From Candidatus Caccomonas pullistercoris (GTDB lineage Bacteria; Bacteroidota; Bacteroidia; Bacteroidales; Bacteroidaceae): 53,097 nucleotides of DNA. The translations under genes and the position numbers were made by a program. The notes under the pieces were generated by a model, which saw only the letters and a program-made list of their open reading frames with translations, ran no database searches and was not told the origin of the DNA. Of the stretch, positions 19,408 to 27,887 are shown one piece after another. The stretch is taken from contig DVNY01000125.1 of assembly GCA_018714085.1 (NCBI GenBank), positions 1 through 53,097 of the forward strand. Reading direction: 5' to 3'. How positions within the stretch are numbered: the first letter of the stretch is position 1; each line of letters opens with the position of its first letter.

Positions 19408-20037
19408 TTATTTTTCTTCTTCCTTATTCAGCGACCGGTGCACCCAGATGACGCATCCCAGGATGATCAGCGCCATTGCCGGCATGGTCATCATGCCATT
19501 GTCGGCGTATCCGGCGGCATAGAAACTGTCTGGCAGTATCTTGAAGCCAAGGAGTGAGCCTGAACCGAAAAATTCGCGGACGGCACCGACGATGACAAGT
19601 ATATAGGCGTACCCCAAGCCGTTACCGATGCCGTCGAGGAAGCTGGGCCAAGCTTTGTTCATCATGGCGAAAGCTTCGAGGCGGCCCATCAGGATGCAGT
19701 TGGTGATGATAAGGCCGACGTAGACGCTGAGCTGCACGCTCACGTCATAGGCGAAGGCTTTCAGGATCATGCTGACAATGGTCACCAGCGCGGCGACGAC
19801 GACAAGCTGGATAATGATGCGGATGCGGTTCGGGATTGTTTTTCGGATGAGCGAGATGATCACATTGCTGAAAGCCGTGATGACCGTTACGGAGAGCCCC
19901 ATCACGATGGCCGGTTCCAGCTGTGATGTGACAGCCAGAGCCGAGCAGATACCCAACACTTGTACAAGGATCGGGTTGTCTATATTGAGCGGGGCCATCA
20001 ATGCAGCCCTGTTCTCTTTTGAAAATAAGTTACTCAT
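19408..20037 (-). CDS. nqrD: Na+-NQR subunit D
   Basis: A 209-residue membrane subunit homologous to NqrE and arranged as a pseudo-symmetric partner in the complex. Conserved features are the N-terminal NPILVQVLGICSALAVTSQ (Cys of the intramembrane iron-sulfur site) and the second-half LIITNCILMGRLEAFAM. About six membrane helices are visible. The C-terminus ends in a charged tail. It starts 12 bp after nqrC. Confidence 0.96.
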   Translation of the reverse strand: MSNLFSKENRAALMAPLNIDNPILVQVLGICSALAVTSQLEPAIVMGLSVTVITAFSNVIISLIRKTIPNRIRIIIQLVVVAALVTIVSMILKAFAYDVSVQLSVYVGLIITNCILMGRLEAFAMMNKAWPSFLDGIGNGLGYAYILVIVGAVREFFGSGSLLGFKILPDSFYAAGYADNGMMTMPAMALIILGCVIWVHRSLNKEEEK

Positions 20038-20049
20038 GTTTCTCGAAGT

Positions 20050-20760
20050 TTATGGCTGTTGTTTGCTTGCTAAGAACGCGTGGTATCGGGCGATGCACTC
20101 GGCGAACATGGCGGTGACGCCATTCATAGTCAGCGTGGCGCCAGAGATTCCGTCGCATTCGAAATCTGTCTCTTTGACTTGGCCTTTCTTGACCACTTTG
20201 AGTGCTACCGCGCCGTCGCCCGACATGACTTTCTTCCCTTTGAATTGCTCTTGGAAGTCAAGGTCGCTGATGCGTGCGCCGAGACCGGCGGTTTCGCTCT
20301 GGTGCCCGAAATATGCGCCGTAGACAGTGTTCCCGTCTTCGTTCAGGGCGATATATCCCCAGATAGAACCCCAAAGTCCTTTGCCTGAGAGCGGAATGAC
20401 GTATTTAGTCGCTCCGCCGACCTGGCAGACATAAAGGGGGAGATAGTCGGGGGTGATGTCCTTGCTGTCGACAGTGAAGCCGTTTTGGTCTTTACCGGCT
20501 CCGTCTTCTACCACTTTCCCCTTGCTGTCGATGATGCAGTCCGCGCTTACCACTTTGGCGTATTCATCTTCCACTTGCTTGTTGTCGAGCCCCCTGATGT
20601 TGAGGGCGGAAAGAATTTGCTTCTTTTTGTCGATGCGTTCGTTTGCCTTCGATGGGCCTTCGAGCACCTGCGAGACGAACGCAAGCAGGAATGCCACCAC
20701 GATGACGACGATGGAAGCGTAGACGATAGTATATGTGTTACTGTTCGTGTTGAGTTTCAT
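20050..20760 (-). CDS. nqrC: Na+-NQR subunit C
   Basis: A 236-residue subunit with one N-terminal membrane helix (YTIVYASIVVIVVAFLLAF) and a periplasmic FMN-binding domain. The motif SGATLTMNGV contains the threonine to which FMN is linked by a phosphoester bond. The ATG at 20760 (MKLNTNSNTYTI) is chosen because an upstream in-frame extension would overlap nqrB. It begins 10 bp after nqrB, in a typical operon arrangement. ApbE-type flavin transferase, needed for the FMN link, is not in this window. Confidence 0.95.
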   Translation of the reverse strand: MKLNTNSNTYTIVYASIVVIVVAFLLAFVSQVLEGPSKANERIDKKKQILSALNIRGLDNKQVEDEYAKVVSADCIIDSKGKVVEDGAGKDQNGFTVDSKDITPDYLPLYVCQVGGATKYVIPLSGKGLWGSIWGYIALNEDGNTVYGAYFGHQSETAGLGARISDLDFQEQFKGKKVMSGDGAVALKVVKKGQVKETDFECDGISGATLTMNGVTAMFAECIARYHAFLASKQQP

Positions 20761-20770
20761 GGCGTTCGGT

Positions 20771-21919
20771 TTATTTATGGATTGCGCGTTTGGCTCGCTT
20801 GCTGATGTTGCGCTGCACGAAACAATAGTCGATAAGCGGGGCGAGAGCATTCATAAGGAGGATGGCGAGCATCATGCCTTCTGGATAACCGGGGTTAGCT
20901 ACGCGGATGAGGATGGCCACTGCGCCGATGCAGAAGCCATAGACATATTTCCCCTTCTCGGTGCGGGCGCTGGTGACAGGGTCGGTGGCCATGAATACGG
21001 CACCGAAGCAGAAGCCGCCGAGGAAAAGATGCTCGTACCACGTCAGGGGTGTCTGTCCGGTGGCATGGAAGAGTGCGGCCACCAGTCCGCCACCGACAAA
21101 GACACTCAGCATCGTGCGCCACGAGGCGATGCCCGTCCACAGCAGGATGACGGCGCCGATCGCGATAGCGATGACACTCGTTTCGCCCACAGAGCCGGGT
21201 ATGAGGCCCACCACCATGTCTTGCAACGACGGGAGATGGAGCGTTTCGGCGTTCAGCGAGCCCAACGGAGTGGCCATCGTGAACGTGTCTGGCAGGTCAG
21301 CGCCGAGCCCGAGTATGCTGTCCTTGCTGAGCCACACGTTCTCGCCGCTCATTTGGTTCGGATAGGCGAAGAAGAGGAACGCGCGGGCCACAATGGCGGG
21401 GTTGAAGATGTTCATGCCCGTTCCGCCGTATATTTCCTTAGCGAAGATGACCGAGAAAGCTACGGCCAGCGCGAGCATCCAGAGCGGTGTGGTCACCGGG
21501 ATGATGAGCGGCACGAGCAGGCCGGTCACGAGGTAGCCCTCCTGGATTTCCTCGCCTTTCCATTGAGCCACGACGAACTCAATGCCGAGCCCGACCACGT
21601 AGGAGACAATGATTTTCGGCAGCACGGCGAGGAAACCGTAGCCGAAAAGTTGCCAGAATGTCCCGTCGAGGCCGGCAGCTTGGTAGTGTTGGTAGCCTAC
21701 GTTATACATGCCGAAAAGCATCGCCGGGAGGAGGGCGATGACAACGAACGACATGATGCGTTTCGAGTCGATGGCGTCGTGGATGCTGACACCTGTCCCC
21801 GATGTCCTGTTGGAGACGAGCAAGAAACTCTCCATGCCTTCGAAGACGGAATGTAAGCTGTGTAACTTTCCTCCGGCTTCGAAACTGGGCCTGATCTTGT
21901 CAAAAAACTTTTTTATCAT
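20771..21919 (-). CDS. nqrB: Na+-NQR subunit B
   Basis: A 382-residue integral membrane subunit, the main ion-conducting and quinone-interacting part of Na+-NQR, related to RnfD. An N-terminal cytoplasmic segment precedes about ten helices. The DTFTMATPLG segment includes the threonine expected to carry covalent FMN. GGTGMNIFNPAIVARAF and GFCFGAVFMATDPVTSAR are strongly conserved family blocks. The gap to nqrA is 44 bp. Confidence 0.96.
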   Translation of the reverse strand: MIKKFFDKIRPSFEAGGKLHSLHSVFEGMESFLLVSNRTSGTGVSIHDAIDSKRIMSFVVIALLPAMLFGMYNVGYQHYQAAGLDGTFWQLFGYGFLAVLPKIIVSYVVGLGIEFVVAQWKGEEIQEGYLVTGLLVPLIIPVTTPLWMLALAVAFSVIFAKEIYGGTGMNIFNPAIVARAFLFFAYPNQMSGENVWLSKDSILGLGADLPDTFTMATPLGSLNAETLHLPSLQDMVVGLIPGSVGETSVIAIAIGAVILLWTGIASWRTMLSVFVGGGLVAALFHATGQTPLTWYEHLFLGGFCFGAVFMATDPVTSARTEKGKYVYGFCIGAVAILIRVANPGYPEGMMLAILLMNALAPLIDYCFVQRNISKRAKRAIHK

Positions 21920-21963
21920 AGTGTTCCGATTTGCTGCTTGGGTGAAGGGTTTTGCTCTTGGGC

Positions 21964-23313
21964 TTAGCTGTTTTCTTTGCGGAGGATGTCCAGCCCTTCG
22001 CGGACGATGCGTTGGAGCTCGAGCTTGGACGAATCGACAAATTCAGCCACGGCGAAGTCCTCGGGGGCCACTTCGTAGATGCCTAGTTCCTCTTGGCGGT
22101 CGATGTTGCCGGTGATGATGGCTTTCACCAGATAGCCGGCATAGATGTCCATGGGGAACACGCGGTCATACTCGCCGCTCATGATCATGTGTCGCTGTCC
22201 GCCTTTTATGCGGCAGTCGAGGTTGTAGTGGCGGTTCTTTCCTTGCAGCCAGCTGAAATAGCTGCGGCTGGCGGAATAGTCGTTCAGGCGTGGGGCGATC
22301 CAGCCGAGGACTTCGTCGCGGTCGTCACCCTCGGGGATGGCGCATACCTCCGTCGTGTGGGCACCGAGGAAGCGCTGCTCGTCGGTCTTGCGGCCCACGA
22401 GCGGGTTGCCGTCAATGAGGCGGACGGAGTGACCGGATGCCGTGCCTCCCCCGACGAGGGAATCGAGGCGGGCGCCGATCTTCGTTTCGACGTATTGCGG
22501 ATGGAGCATGTCGCTTCCGGCGAGTGCGATGCGGCGGGTCAGGTCGACGTGCCCCGTCCTGAGCAGGCGGCCGATGAAGATTACTTCTTCTGCGCCGAGT
22601 GTCCACACGGTCTCACCCTTGTTGATAGGGGCGATGTGGTTGATCTGCACGCCCACGTTGCCTGAGGGGTTGGGGCCGTCGAAACAGTACACCCTTGCGT
22701 CGTGCAGCTGGCCGAGCACGTCTTCTTGTTCGGGGCAGATGCCGACACTGACTGGAGCCAGCAGCGACAGGGCGGAGATGCCCCGCCCGAAGTCTGCTTC
22801 CTGTCCTTGGAGCACATAGGAAAAATCTGCGGCCAAAGGCATTTTTGAAAAAGTGGAGACGAAGATGTCCCGCGGCTTGACAGCGGGCGAGGCAACGACG
22901 TCGTAGGGGCGGCTGCGGAAGAACGCGAACAGGCCGCTGGCGAGCAAGAGGTCGAGCAGGCTGTCGGCTGTGAGCCGGTTGCCCTCGGGCACGTCGAACA
23001 CCTTATACTCCGTTTCACTGTCGGGCGTCACTTGGATACTCAGTATTTTGCGGCGTTCGCCACGTTCGACGACCGCGACGGTGCCACTGACGGGCGAGAC
23101 GAAACAGATGCGTTCTTCGTTCTTGTCTACAAACAGGGGCTCGCCCGCCATCACGTGCGTCCCCTCCTTTACCACCGGTCGAGGTTTCACTCCGTGAAAG
23201 TCGTCCGGCATGAGGGCGTAGACCTGCGCCGGAGCGGCTTTGTGCAACTGTTGCTGCGCCACGCCTGCGAGGTTCAGGTCCAAGCCTTTACGAATCTTGA
23301 ATGTTTTTTCCAT
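21964..23313 (-). CDS. nqrA: Na+-NQR subunit A
   Basis: A 449-residue peripheral subunit on the cytoplasmic side of the complex. It opens with FKIRKGLDLNLAG, the characteristic start, and has the conserved HGVKPRPVVKEGTHV analogue (here FHGVKPRPVVKEGTHVMAG), SGTVAVVERGERRKIL and GPNPSGNVGVQINHI. First gene of the operon; a TAAATTTG-type box lies just upstream. With the other five subunits the set is complete and in the standard A-F order, giving a sodium-motive NADH dehydrogenase. Confidence 0.96.
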   Translation of the reverse strand: MEKTFKIRKGLDLNLAGVAQQQLHKAAPAQVYALMPDDFHGVKPRPVVKEGTHVMAGEPLFVDKNEERICFVSPVSGTVAVVERGERRKILSIQVTPDSETEYKVFDVPEGNRLTADSLLDLLLASGLFAFFRSRPYDVVASPAVKPRDIFVSTFSKMPLAADFSYVLQGQEADFGRGISALSLLAPVSVGICPEQEDVLGQLHDARVYCFDGPNPSGNVGVQINHIAPINKGETVWTLGAEEVIFIGRLLRTGHVDLTRRIALAGSDMLHPQYVETKIGARLDSLVGGGTASGHSVRLIDGNPLVGRKTDEQRFLGAHTTEVCAIPEGDDRDEVLGWIAPRLNDYSASRSYFSWLQGKNRHYNLDCRIKGGQRHMIMSGEYDRVFPMDIYAGYLVKAIITGNIDRQEELGIYEVAPEDFAVAEFVDSSKLELQRIVREGLDILRKENS

Positions 23314-23332
23314 AAGCCAGTAGTAACGTGCG

Positions 23333-23340
23333 CAAATTTA
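23333..23340 (-). promoter_or_regulatory. nqr operon -7 box (TAAATTTG on -)
   Basis: On the minus strand TAAATTTG, 20 bp before nqrA. No clear -33 box. Confidence 0.5.
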
Positions 23341-23403
23341 AGAAATAAAAACGAAATAAGAGCTTTCGTAACTTGAAACTCACAAGGGCTTTTATTTAGT
23401 GCT

Positions 23404-23487
23404 TTGTCCGTAGTTCCTGTCGCAGTGACAGAAACCACGGAAGCAGTGACCGTTTTTTCTGTCAGGGCTTCCGTAATCCGGGGTGGC
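23404..23487. repeat. 21-bp-phased intergenic repeat array, locus 3
   Basis: Lies in the 287-bp gap between nqrA and the protease-like/TPR gene. Units at 23404, 23425, 23446 and 23467 are 21 bp apart; GCAGTGAC recurs at 23422 and 23443. An inverted repeat ACGGAAGC ... GCTTCCGT with a T6-containing loop spans two units. The rest of the gap has a separate hairpin at 23520-23559. Confidence 0.75.
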
Positions 23488-23519
23488 CGGGCCGGTTGCT
23501 CGGGTTATGCCTGAAACGC

Positions 23520-23559
23520 GGCAGGCCACTCCCTCGTATGTGCTGAGGGGCGGCCTGCC
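23520..23559 (-). terminator. Hairpin after the dnaN-recN operon
   Basis: Stem GGCAGGCC (23520-23527) with GGCCTGCC (23552-23559), extended inward by CCCTC/GAGGG. No strong T tract on the minus strand. Confidence 0.5.
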
Positions 23560-23600
23560 TCGTTCGTCGGCTTGGGAAGTGAAGCCTGTGTGGAGCCTTT

Positions 23601-25298
23601 TTATTTGCTATACCGTTCGATGTAGGCGTCGGCGTCGGGGGCGCCTTTGGCCTTGGCTTGGTTCAGCGCTTCGAGGGCTTGGCTTTTTTTGCCGAGCTCG
23701 CCTAGGGCGAGGCCGGCAAACAGGTAGGCGTCGGCGTTGTCGGGCGAAAGTTTCTGGGCCTGTTGCGCCGAGCGCAGGGCTTCTTCGTTCTCGCCGACGC
23801 GCAGCATGAGGGCCGCGCGTTCGAGGTGGTAGAGGGGCTCGTCGGCTTCAAGGCTGATGGCTTTGTCGATGTCGTCGAGGGCTTGCTGGTACATCCGCCC
23901 GTTCAGTTCGGCCTGCTGGCGCAGGTAGTAGAAGTGGGCGTTGAGGTTGCGTGATCCGATGGCGCTTTCGTAGTCGGAATAGTCGGCAGCGGCTTCACGG
24001 TAGAGGCCGCAGCGCATGCGGTAGCCGGCTCGGGCCAGCACGAACGGGGCTCCGGCTGCGGTGAGCGGCCGCTCGCAGCGGGCCACGGCGCTGTCGGCCA
24101 GGGCCAGCACGCGGAGGGAGTCGCCGCCCGACATTTCGAGCGAGCGGGCGGCGTAATAGTAGGCCTCGCTTGACTCCATGTCGGTTCCGGCGAGCGAGAG
24201 GAACGTTTCGTAGGCTTTTTCGTATTGTTTGAGGACGAACTGGCAGTAGCCGAGTTGTAGGCGGTAGAGGGGCTGGTCGCTGGTGGCGCATGCTGCTTCG
24301 GCCTCGGCGAGGGCTTTTTCGGCCGTCCAGTCTTTGTAAGGGGGCTGAGGGTGGTTGACGATTTTGTCATATACCAGCTTACTCAGCGTGTAGTGCGCCT
24401 GAGCGGCCTTGTCCTTGTGGTTTTCCGTCACGTGTCTGATGTCGGTTTCGGCTCGGGCGTAGTCGGCATGGAGGGCGTAGAATTCGGCTCGTTGCAGGTA
24501 GGCGCTGGCGTTGTGGGGGAAGGCTTGGATGAAATCGTCGAAGGCGGCGGCGCAGGCGGCGGAGTCCCTGCGGCTCATGCTGAACATGTAGAGGTAGCTG
24601 AGGGCGTCTTCTTCTTTTTCAGGCAGGGCTGTCTGGATGTGAATGCCTTGCAGGTCCTTGTTCATGTAGCTCAGCGTGTTCACGTGGAGGTCCTTGGCGG
24701 CTTGGACGTCGATGGCGCAAATCCCTTTTGCACCGGGACTGACGTTGAGTTGCGTGATGGCCACTACCTCGCCGCCGGCCGTGACGACGGGGCAGCCCGC
24801 CAAACGTTCGGCGTTTTCGGCCGTGAGGGTGTAGTAGGCGTAGTTGTCGAATTTTGATGCCTCGTCGACCGTGGCGGCGAGGGGTGTGCTTTTTTTGTCG
24901 ACGGAGTAGGGGACGACGGACAACTGCGCGCCTTGGGCAGCGTCGGCAGTGGCAATCGGGAGCCAGTCGTTCTTGTCCGTATCGGCGTGGAAGCGCACGA
25001 GGTCGTAGTTCTGGCTGGCGCCGAGGATGCGTGTGACGTCGTGTTTCTTGCCGCTGGCGTCGATGACGACGGCTTTCGCGGCTCCGGCAAAGAGGGCGTA
25101 GCTCGCGACGGCTTCCCCGCCTTCGCCGACGAAGAAGCCGTTGCCTGAATGGATGAGTTTGCCGTCGGTGTCGTAGGTGGTGATGCTGATGACGGCCTTG
25201 CGCCAGTCGCCCGGTCCTGCGGCGAGGGCTGGGAGGATGGCTGCGAGGAGGAACAGCAGGGTTGCGGCTTTTCTGAATGGTGTGGTCAGGTGGTTCAT
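23601..25298 (-). CDS. Exported protein: degenerate trypsin-like domain plus TPR repeats
   Basis: A 565-residue protein with a signal peptide (residues ~8-27). Residues ~33-215 look like an S1C/trypsin-type barrel: SGNGFFVGEGGEAVASYALF matches the GxGFF...TNxHV segment of HtrA-like enzymes, NYDLVRF has the Asp (Asp99), and AGCPVVTAGGEVVAI matches GSPVxxxxGEVVGI. The His position is Ala68 and the Ser position Cys169, so classical serine-protease activity is unlikely. The remaining ~350 residues are TPR units (QALDDIDKAISLEADEPLYHLERA, given here as QALDDIDKAIS and PLYHLERA). Its ATG overlaps the recN stop, and it is the last gene of the dnaN operon. It may be a periplasmic scaffold; the function is unproven. 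Confidence 0.75.
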   Translation of the reverse strand: MNHLTTPFRKAATLLFLLAAILPALAAGPGDWRKAVISITTYDTDGKLIHSGNGFFVGEGGEAVASYALFAGAAKAVVIDASGKKHDVTRILGASQNYDLVRFHADTDKNDWLPIATADAAQGAQLSVVPYSVDKKSTPLAATVDEASKFDNYAYYTLTAENAERLAGCPVVTAGGEVVAITQLNVSPGAKGICAIDVQAAKDLHVNTLSYMNKDLQGIHIQTALPEKEEDALSYLYMFSMSRRDSAACAAAFDDFIQAFPHNASAYLQRAEFYALHADYARAETDIRHVTENHKDKAAQAHYTLSKLVYDKIVNHPQPPYKDWTAEKALAEAEAACATSDQPLYRLQLGYCQFVLKQYEKAYETFLSLAGTDMESSEAYYYAARSLEMSGGDSLRVLALADSAVARCERPLTAAGAPFVLARAGYRMRCGLYREAAADYSDYESAIGSRNLNAHFYYLRQQAELNGRMYQQALDDIDKAISLEADEPLYHLERAALMLRVGENEEALRSAQQAQKLSPDNADAYLFAGLALGELGKKSQALEALNQAKAKGAPDADAYIERYSK

Positions 25299-26974
25299 GG
25301 CTGTGTGGTTAAAGTGTGGGCACCGTCAAGCAAGGCTTGGGCGTTGTGGACGGCGGCGTCGGTCAGCGCCTCGCCACTGAGCATGTGTGCTATCTCTTCG
25401 ACGCGTTCGGCGTCTGAGAGTTGGACGATATGGCTGACAGTGCCTTGGCTTTCTTCTTGTTTGAACACTCGGTATTGCCGGTCTCCGCGGGCTGCGATTT
25501 GCGGGAGGTGGGTGATGCTGATGATTTGCCCGTTCGCCGACATTTCTTTCATCGTGAGGGCCATCTTTTCGGCTATCCGGCCTGAAACGCCGGTGTCGAT
25601 TTCGTCGAAAATGATGGTCGGTAGTGGCGCATGGCGTGCCGTTGCGGCTTTCAGGGCCAGCATGAGACGCGCGGTTTCGCCTCCCGAGGCGATGTGTGAC
25701 ACGTCCTGTGGGGGCACGTTGCGGTTGGCGCTGAACAGGAGGCTGACGCTGTCCTGGCCATCCGATGCCGGCGTCTTTGGCGCAAAAGCAAATTCCAGTT
25801 CGGAGTGCGGCATTCCAAGGTCGGCGAGCCGTTCTTTCAGGTTTGTTGCCAGGTGTCGGGCGGCTTCTTGGCGGCTGTCGCTGAGCGCCGAAGCGGCTTT
25901 CTGCAGCTTCTTCGTGCAGTCGCCGAGCGCGTTGTCAAGTTCATGGAGCCGCTCGTCGCTGGTGTTGATTGATTGGAGGCGGCGGTTGATGTCTTCTTGC
26001 AGGGCGATGAGCTCGGCCACAGTGCTGACGTGGTGTTTCTGTTCGAGGGTGTAAATCAGGTTGAGCCTGTCGCCCACGAAAGCCTGCCGTTCCGGGTCGA
26101 ACTCCACTTCGTCTGCGTGGCGGCTGACTTCGTCGGCGATGTCGTTCAGCTCGATGTATGAACTTTCCATCCTGTCTGCCAATTCCCGGGCTTTGCTGAA
26201 CACGTCGGCTTGTCCGTGGAGCAGTTGTATGCACGTTCTCAATTGTCCCAAGAGGTTGGTTTCGCCATCTTGCAGCAGGCGGGCTGCTTGGAAGAGCGCG
26301 TTTTTGATTTCTTCGGCGTGGCTGAGCATGTTCAGCTCGTTTTCCAGCTCTTCCTGTTCGTTTTCGGTCAAGTTGGCTTCGCCCAGTTGCGTAGCTTGGA
26401 ACGTGAGGTAATCCTCTTCGGCCTTGGCTGCCTGCACCTGCTGTTCAAGCTCGTCTCTTTCTTGGCGGAGCGCGCGGTAATGGTCATACTGGGCTTTGTA
26501 CTCCGCCCGTATTCGGTCGTTTGCGGCCACACCGTCGAGCGTGCCGATCAGGAAGTGGTCTTGACCCAGCAGCAGGTTCTTGTGCTGCGAATGTATGTCG
26601 ATGAGTCGCGAGGTCAGGGCTTTGAGCTGTTGAAGGCTGGCGGGGGTGTCGTTGATGAAGCTGCGGCTTTTCCCGCTTGCCAGCACTTCGCGGCGGACGA
26701 TGCATTCGTCGCTTTCGTAGTCGAGTTCTTCTTGCTCGAAGAAGTCCCCGAGACCCAGCCCGGCGATGTCGAATGTGGCTTCGACGGTGCATTTTTTTTC
26801 GCCTGCTTTGATGGCCTTGCTGTCTGCTCGTCCGCCGAGCAGCAACGACAGCGCCCCGAGTATGATGCTCTTACCTGCGCCGGTCTCGCCGGTGAGGGTG
26901 GAAAACCCGGAGTGGAACTCGATGTCCAGTTCGTCGATGAGGGCGTAACTCTTGATGTATAAGTGTTTCAGCAT
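25295..26974 (-). CDS. recN: DNA repair protein RecN
   Basis: A 559-residue SMC-like ATPase of double-strand-break repair. The N-terminus has LYIKSYALIDELDIEF and the Walker A GETGAGKSIILG. A central coiled-coil region (about residues 150-370) follows, and the C-terminal part has the ABC signature region SGGETARLMLA and Walker B TIIFDEIDTGVSG. Length matches the family. It starts 4 bp after porD, and its last codon overlaps the next gene by 4 bp, so expression is coupled within the operon. Confidence 0.96.
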   Translation of the reverse strand: MLKHLYIKSYALIDELDIEFHSGFSTLTGETGAGKSIILGALSLLLGGRADSKAIKAGEKKCTVEATFDIAGLGLGDFFEQEELDYESDECIVRREVLASGKSRSFINDTPASLQQLKALTSRLIDIHSQHKNLLLGQDHFLIGTLDGVAANDRIRAEYKAQYDHYRALRQERDELEQQVQAAKAEEDYLTFQATQLGEANLTENEQEELENELNMLSHAEEIKNALFQAARLLQDGETNLLGQLRTCIQLLHGQADVFSKARELADRMESSYIELNDIADEVSRHADEVEFDPERQAFVGDRLNLIYTLEQKHHVSTVAELIALQEDINRRLQSINTSDERLHELDNALGDCTKKLQKAASALSDSRQEAARHLATNLKERLADLGMPHSELEFAFAPKTPASDGQDSVSLLFSANRNVPPQDVSHIASGGETARLMLALKAATARHAPLPTIIFDEIDTGVSGRIAEKMALTMKEMSANGQIISITHLPQIAARGDRQYRVFKQEESQGTVSHIVQLSDAERVEEIAHMLSGEALTDAAVHNAQALLDGAHTLTTQP

Positions 26975-26978
26975 GTGG

Positions 26979-27887
26979 CTATTGTCTTATGCGTCGCCAG
27001 TAGTTGCTTTGCGAGGGGTTGATACTCATGAGCATCTCGTAGAGGGCCTCTTTCTCGTTGGCGGTTCCTTTCCCTTTATAGATATTGACCAGTTCGTCGC
27101 GTTTTATTTCTGTGAACAGTTGCGGCAGGCTGCTCATCGGCTTGTCTTCCTTGGCTTTTTTGAGCAGTTCGAGTGCGGTGGTGATGTTGGCTCGTCCGCG
27201 TTCGGCATTCGTCGCCATTTCGTCCATCCCGTTGCGGTAGTATTGGTATTGTAGCCGGCGCAGGGGTTCAAGTCCGCCGTCGAGGTAGTCGTTGATGATG
27301 GCGTACCGGTTCTTGTTGCCTTCAAACGCTTTCCAGCCTTTCGACGTGAAACTCTGTGCTCCGGTCACGATGGTTTGCGCGTTGCGGAGGGCTTCGGTAC
27401 CGCCGAGCGGCGACATGGTGTCGAGGTCCCAGCCGATGATCAGGTAGGCGTAGTAGGCCATCAGGGCTGTCAGCTCGTTGTCGATTTGGTCAAGGCGGAA
27501 TTCCAGCTGGTCAAACTCTTGAAACGTAAAAGAGAAGGCGGCGTCTTGGAAGTTGAAGACTGTGCTCGTATATGTCGAGTTGAAGATGGGGCGGGAGCTT
27601 TGCACGGTGAGGGTGCAGTCGAATTTATTCTCGCCTTCCGTGTATTTGTTCACGGTGATGTTGAACGAGCAGGCGATGCGCTCGTGGGGCGCATATTGCT
27701 GGTTCGTCCAGTGAAACTCGTTCATCAGCTGGTTGAGCGACGTCTGTAAGTTCTCGAATATGCTGGTACTCGTTCCTTGCACTTTTTGATGGTTCACGGC
27801 CACTTTGGCGTTGAGCTCTTGGGCCGTGGTGTCCAGTGCGCAGGCTGCGAGCAAGCAGCATGTCAGCAGTCGGCGAATGTTTGGCAT
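26979..27887 (-). CDS. porD: Type IX secretion system protein PorD (DUF4835)
   Basis: A 302-residue protein with an N-terminal signal sequence (RRLLTCCLLAACALDTTAQE); the Cys residues could make it a lipoprotein but a clear lipobox is not evident. The body matches the DUF4835 family, named PorD in type IX secretion: QELNAKVAVNHQKVQGT, the FNFQDAAFSFTFQEFDQ block, AYYAYLIIGWDLDTMSPLGG and a C-terminal SNYWRRIRQ. Its 5' end overlaps coaBC by 25 bp. The coaBC-porD-recN order supports the assignment. The exact role of PorD in secretion is not well defined. Confidence 0.87.
   Translation of the reverse strand: MPNIRRLLTCCLLAACALDTTAQELNAKVAVNHQKVQGTSTSIFENLQTSLNQLMNEFHWTNQQYAPHERIACSFNITVNKYTEGENKFDCTLTVQSSRPIFNSTYTSTVFNFQDAAFSFTFQEFDQLEFRLDQIDNELTALMAYYAYLIIGWDLDTMSPLGGTEALRNAQTIVTGAQSFTSKGWKAFEGNKNRYAIINDYLDGGLEPLRRLQYQYYRNGMDEMATNAERGRANITTALELLKKAKEDKPMSSLPQLFTEIKRDELVNIYKGKGTANEKEALYEMLMSINPSQSNYWRRIRQ

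Noticed and set aside
20735-21856. A 373-codon open frame antisense to nqrB
   Set aside because: nqrB is unambiguous; the antisense frame is His/Asp-rich low-complexity sequence.
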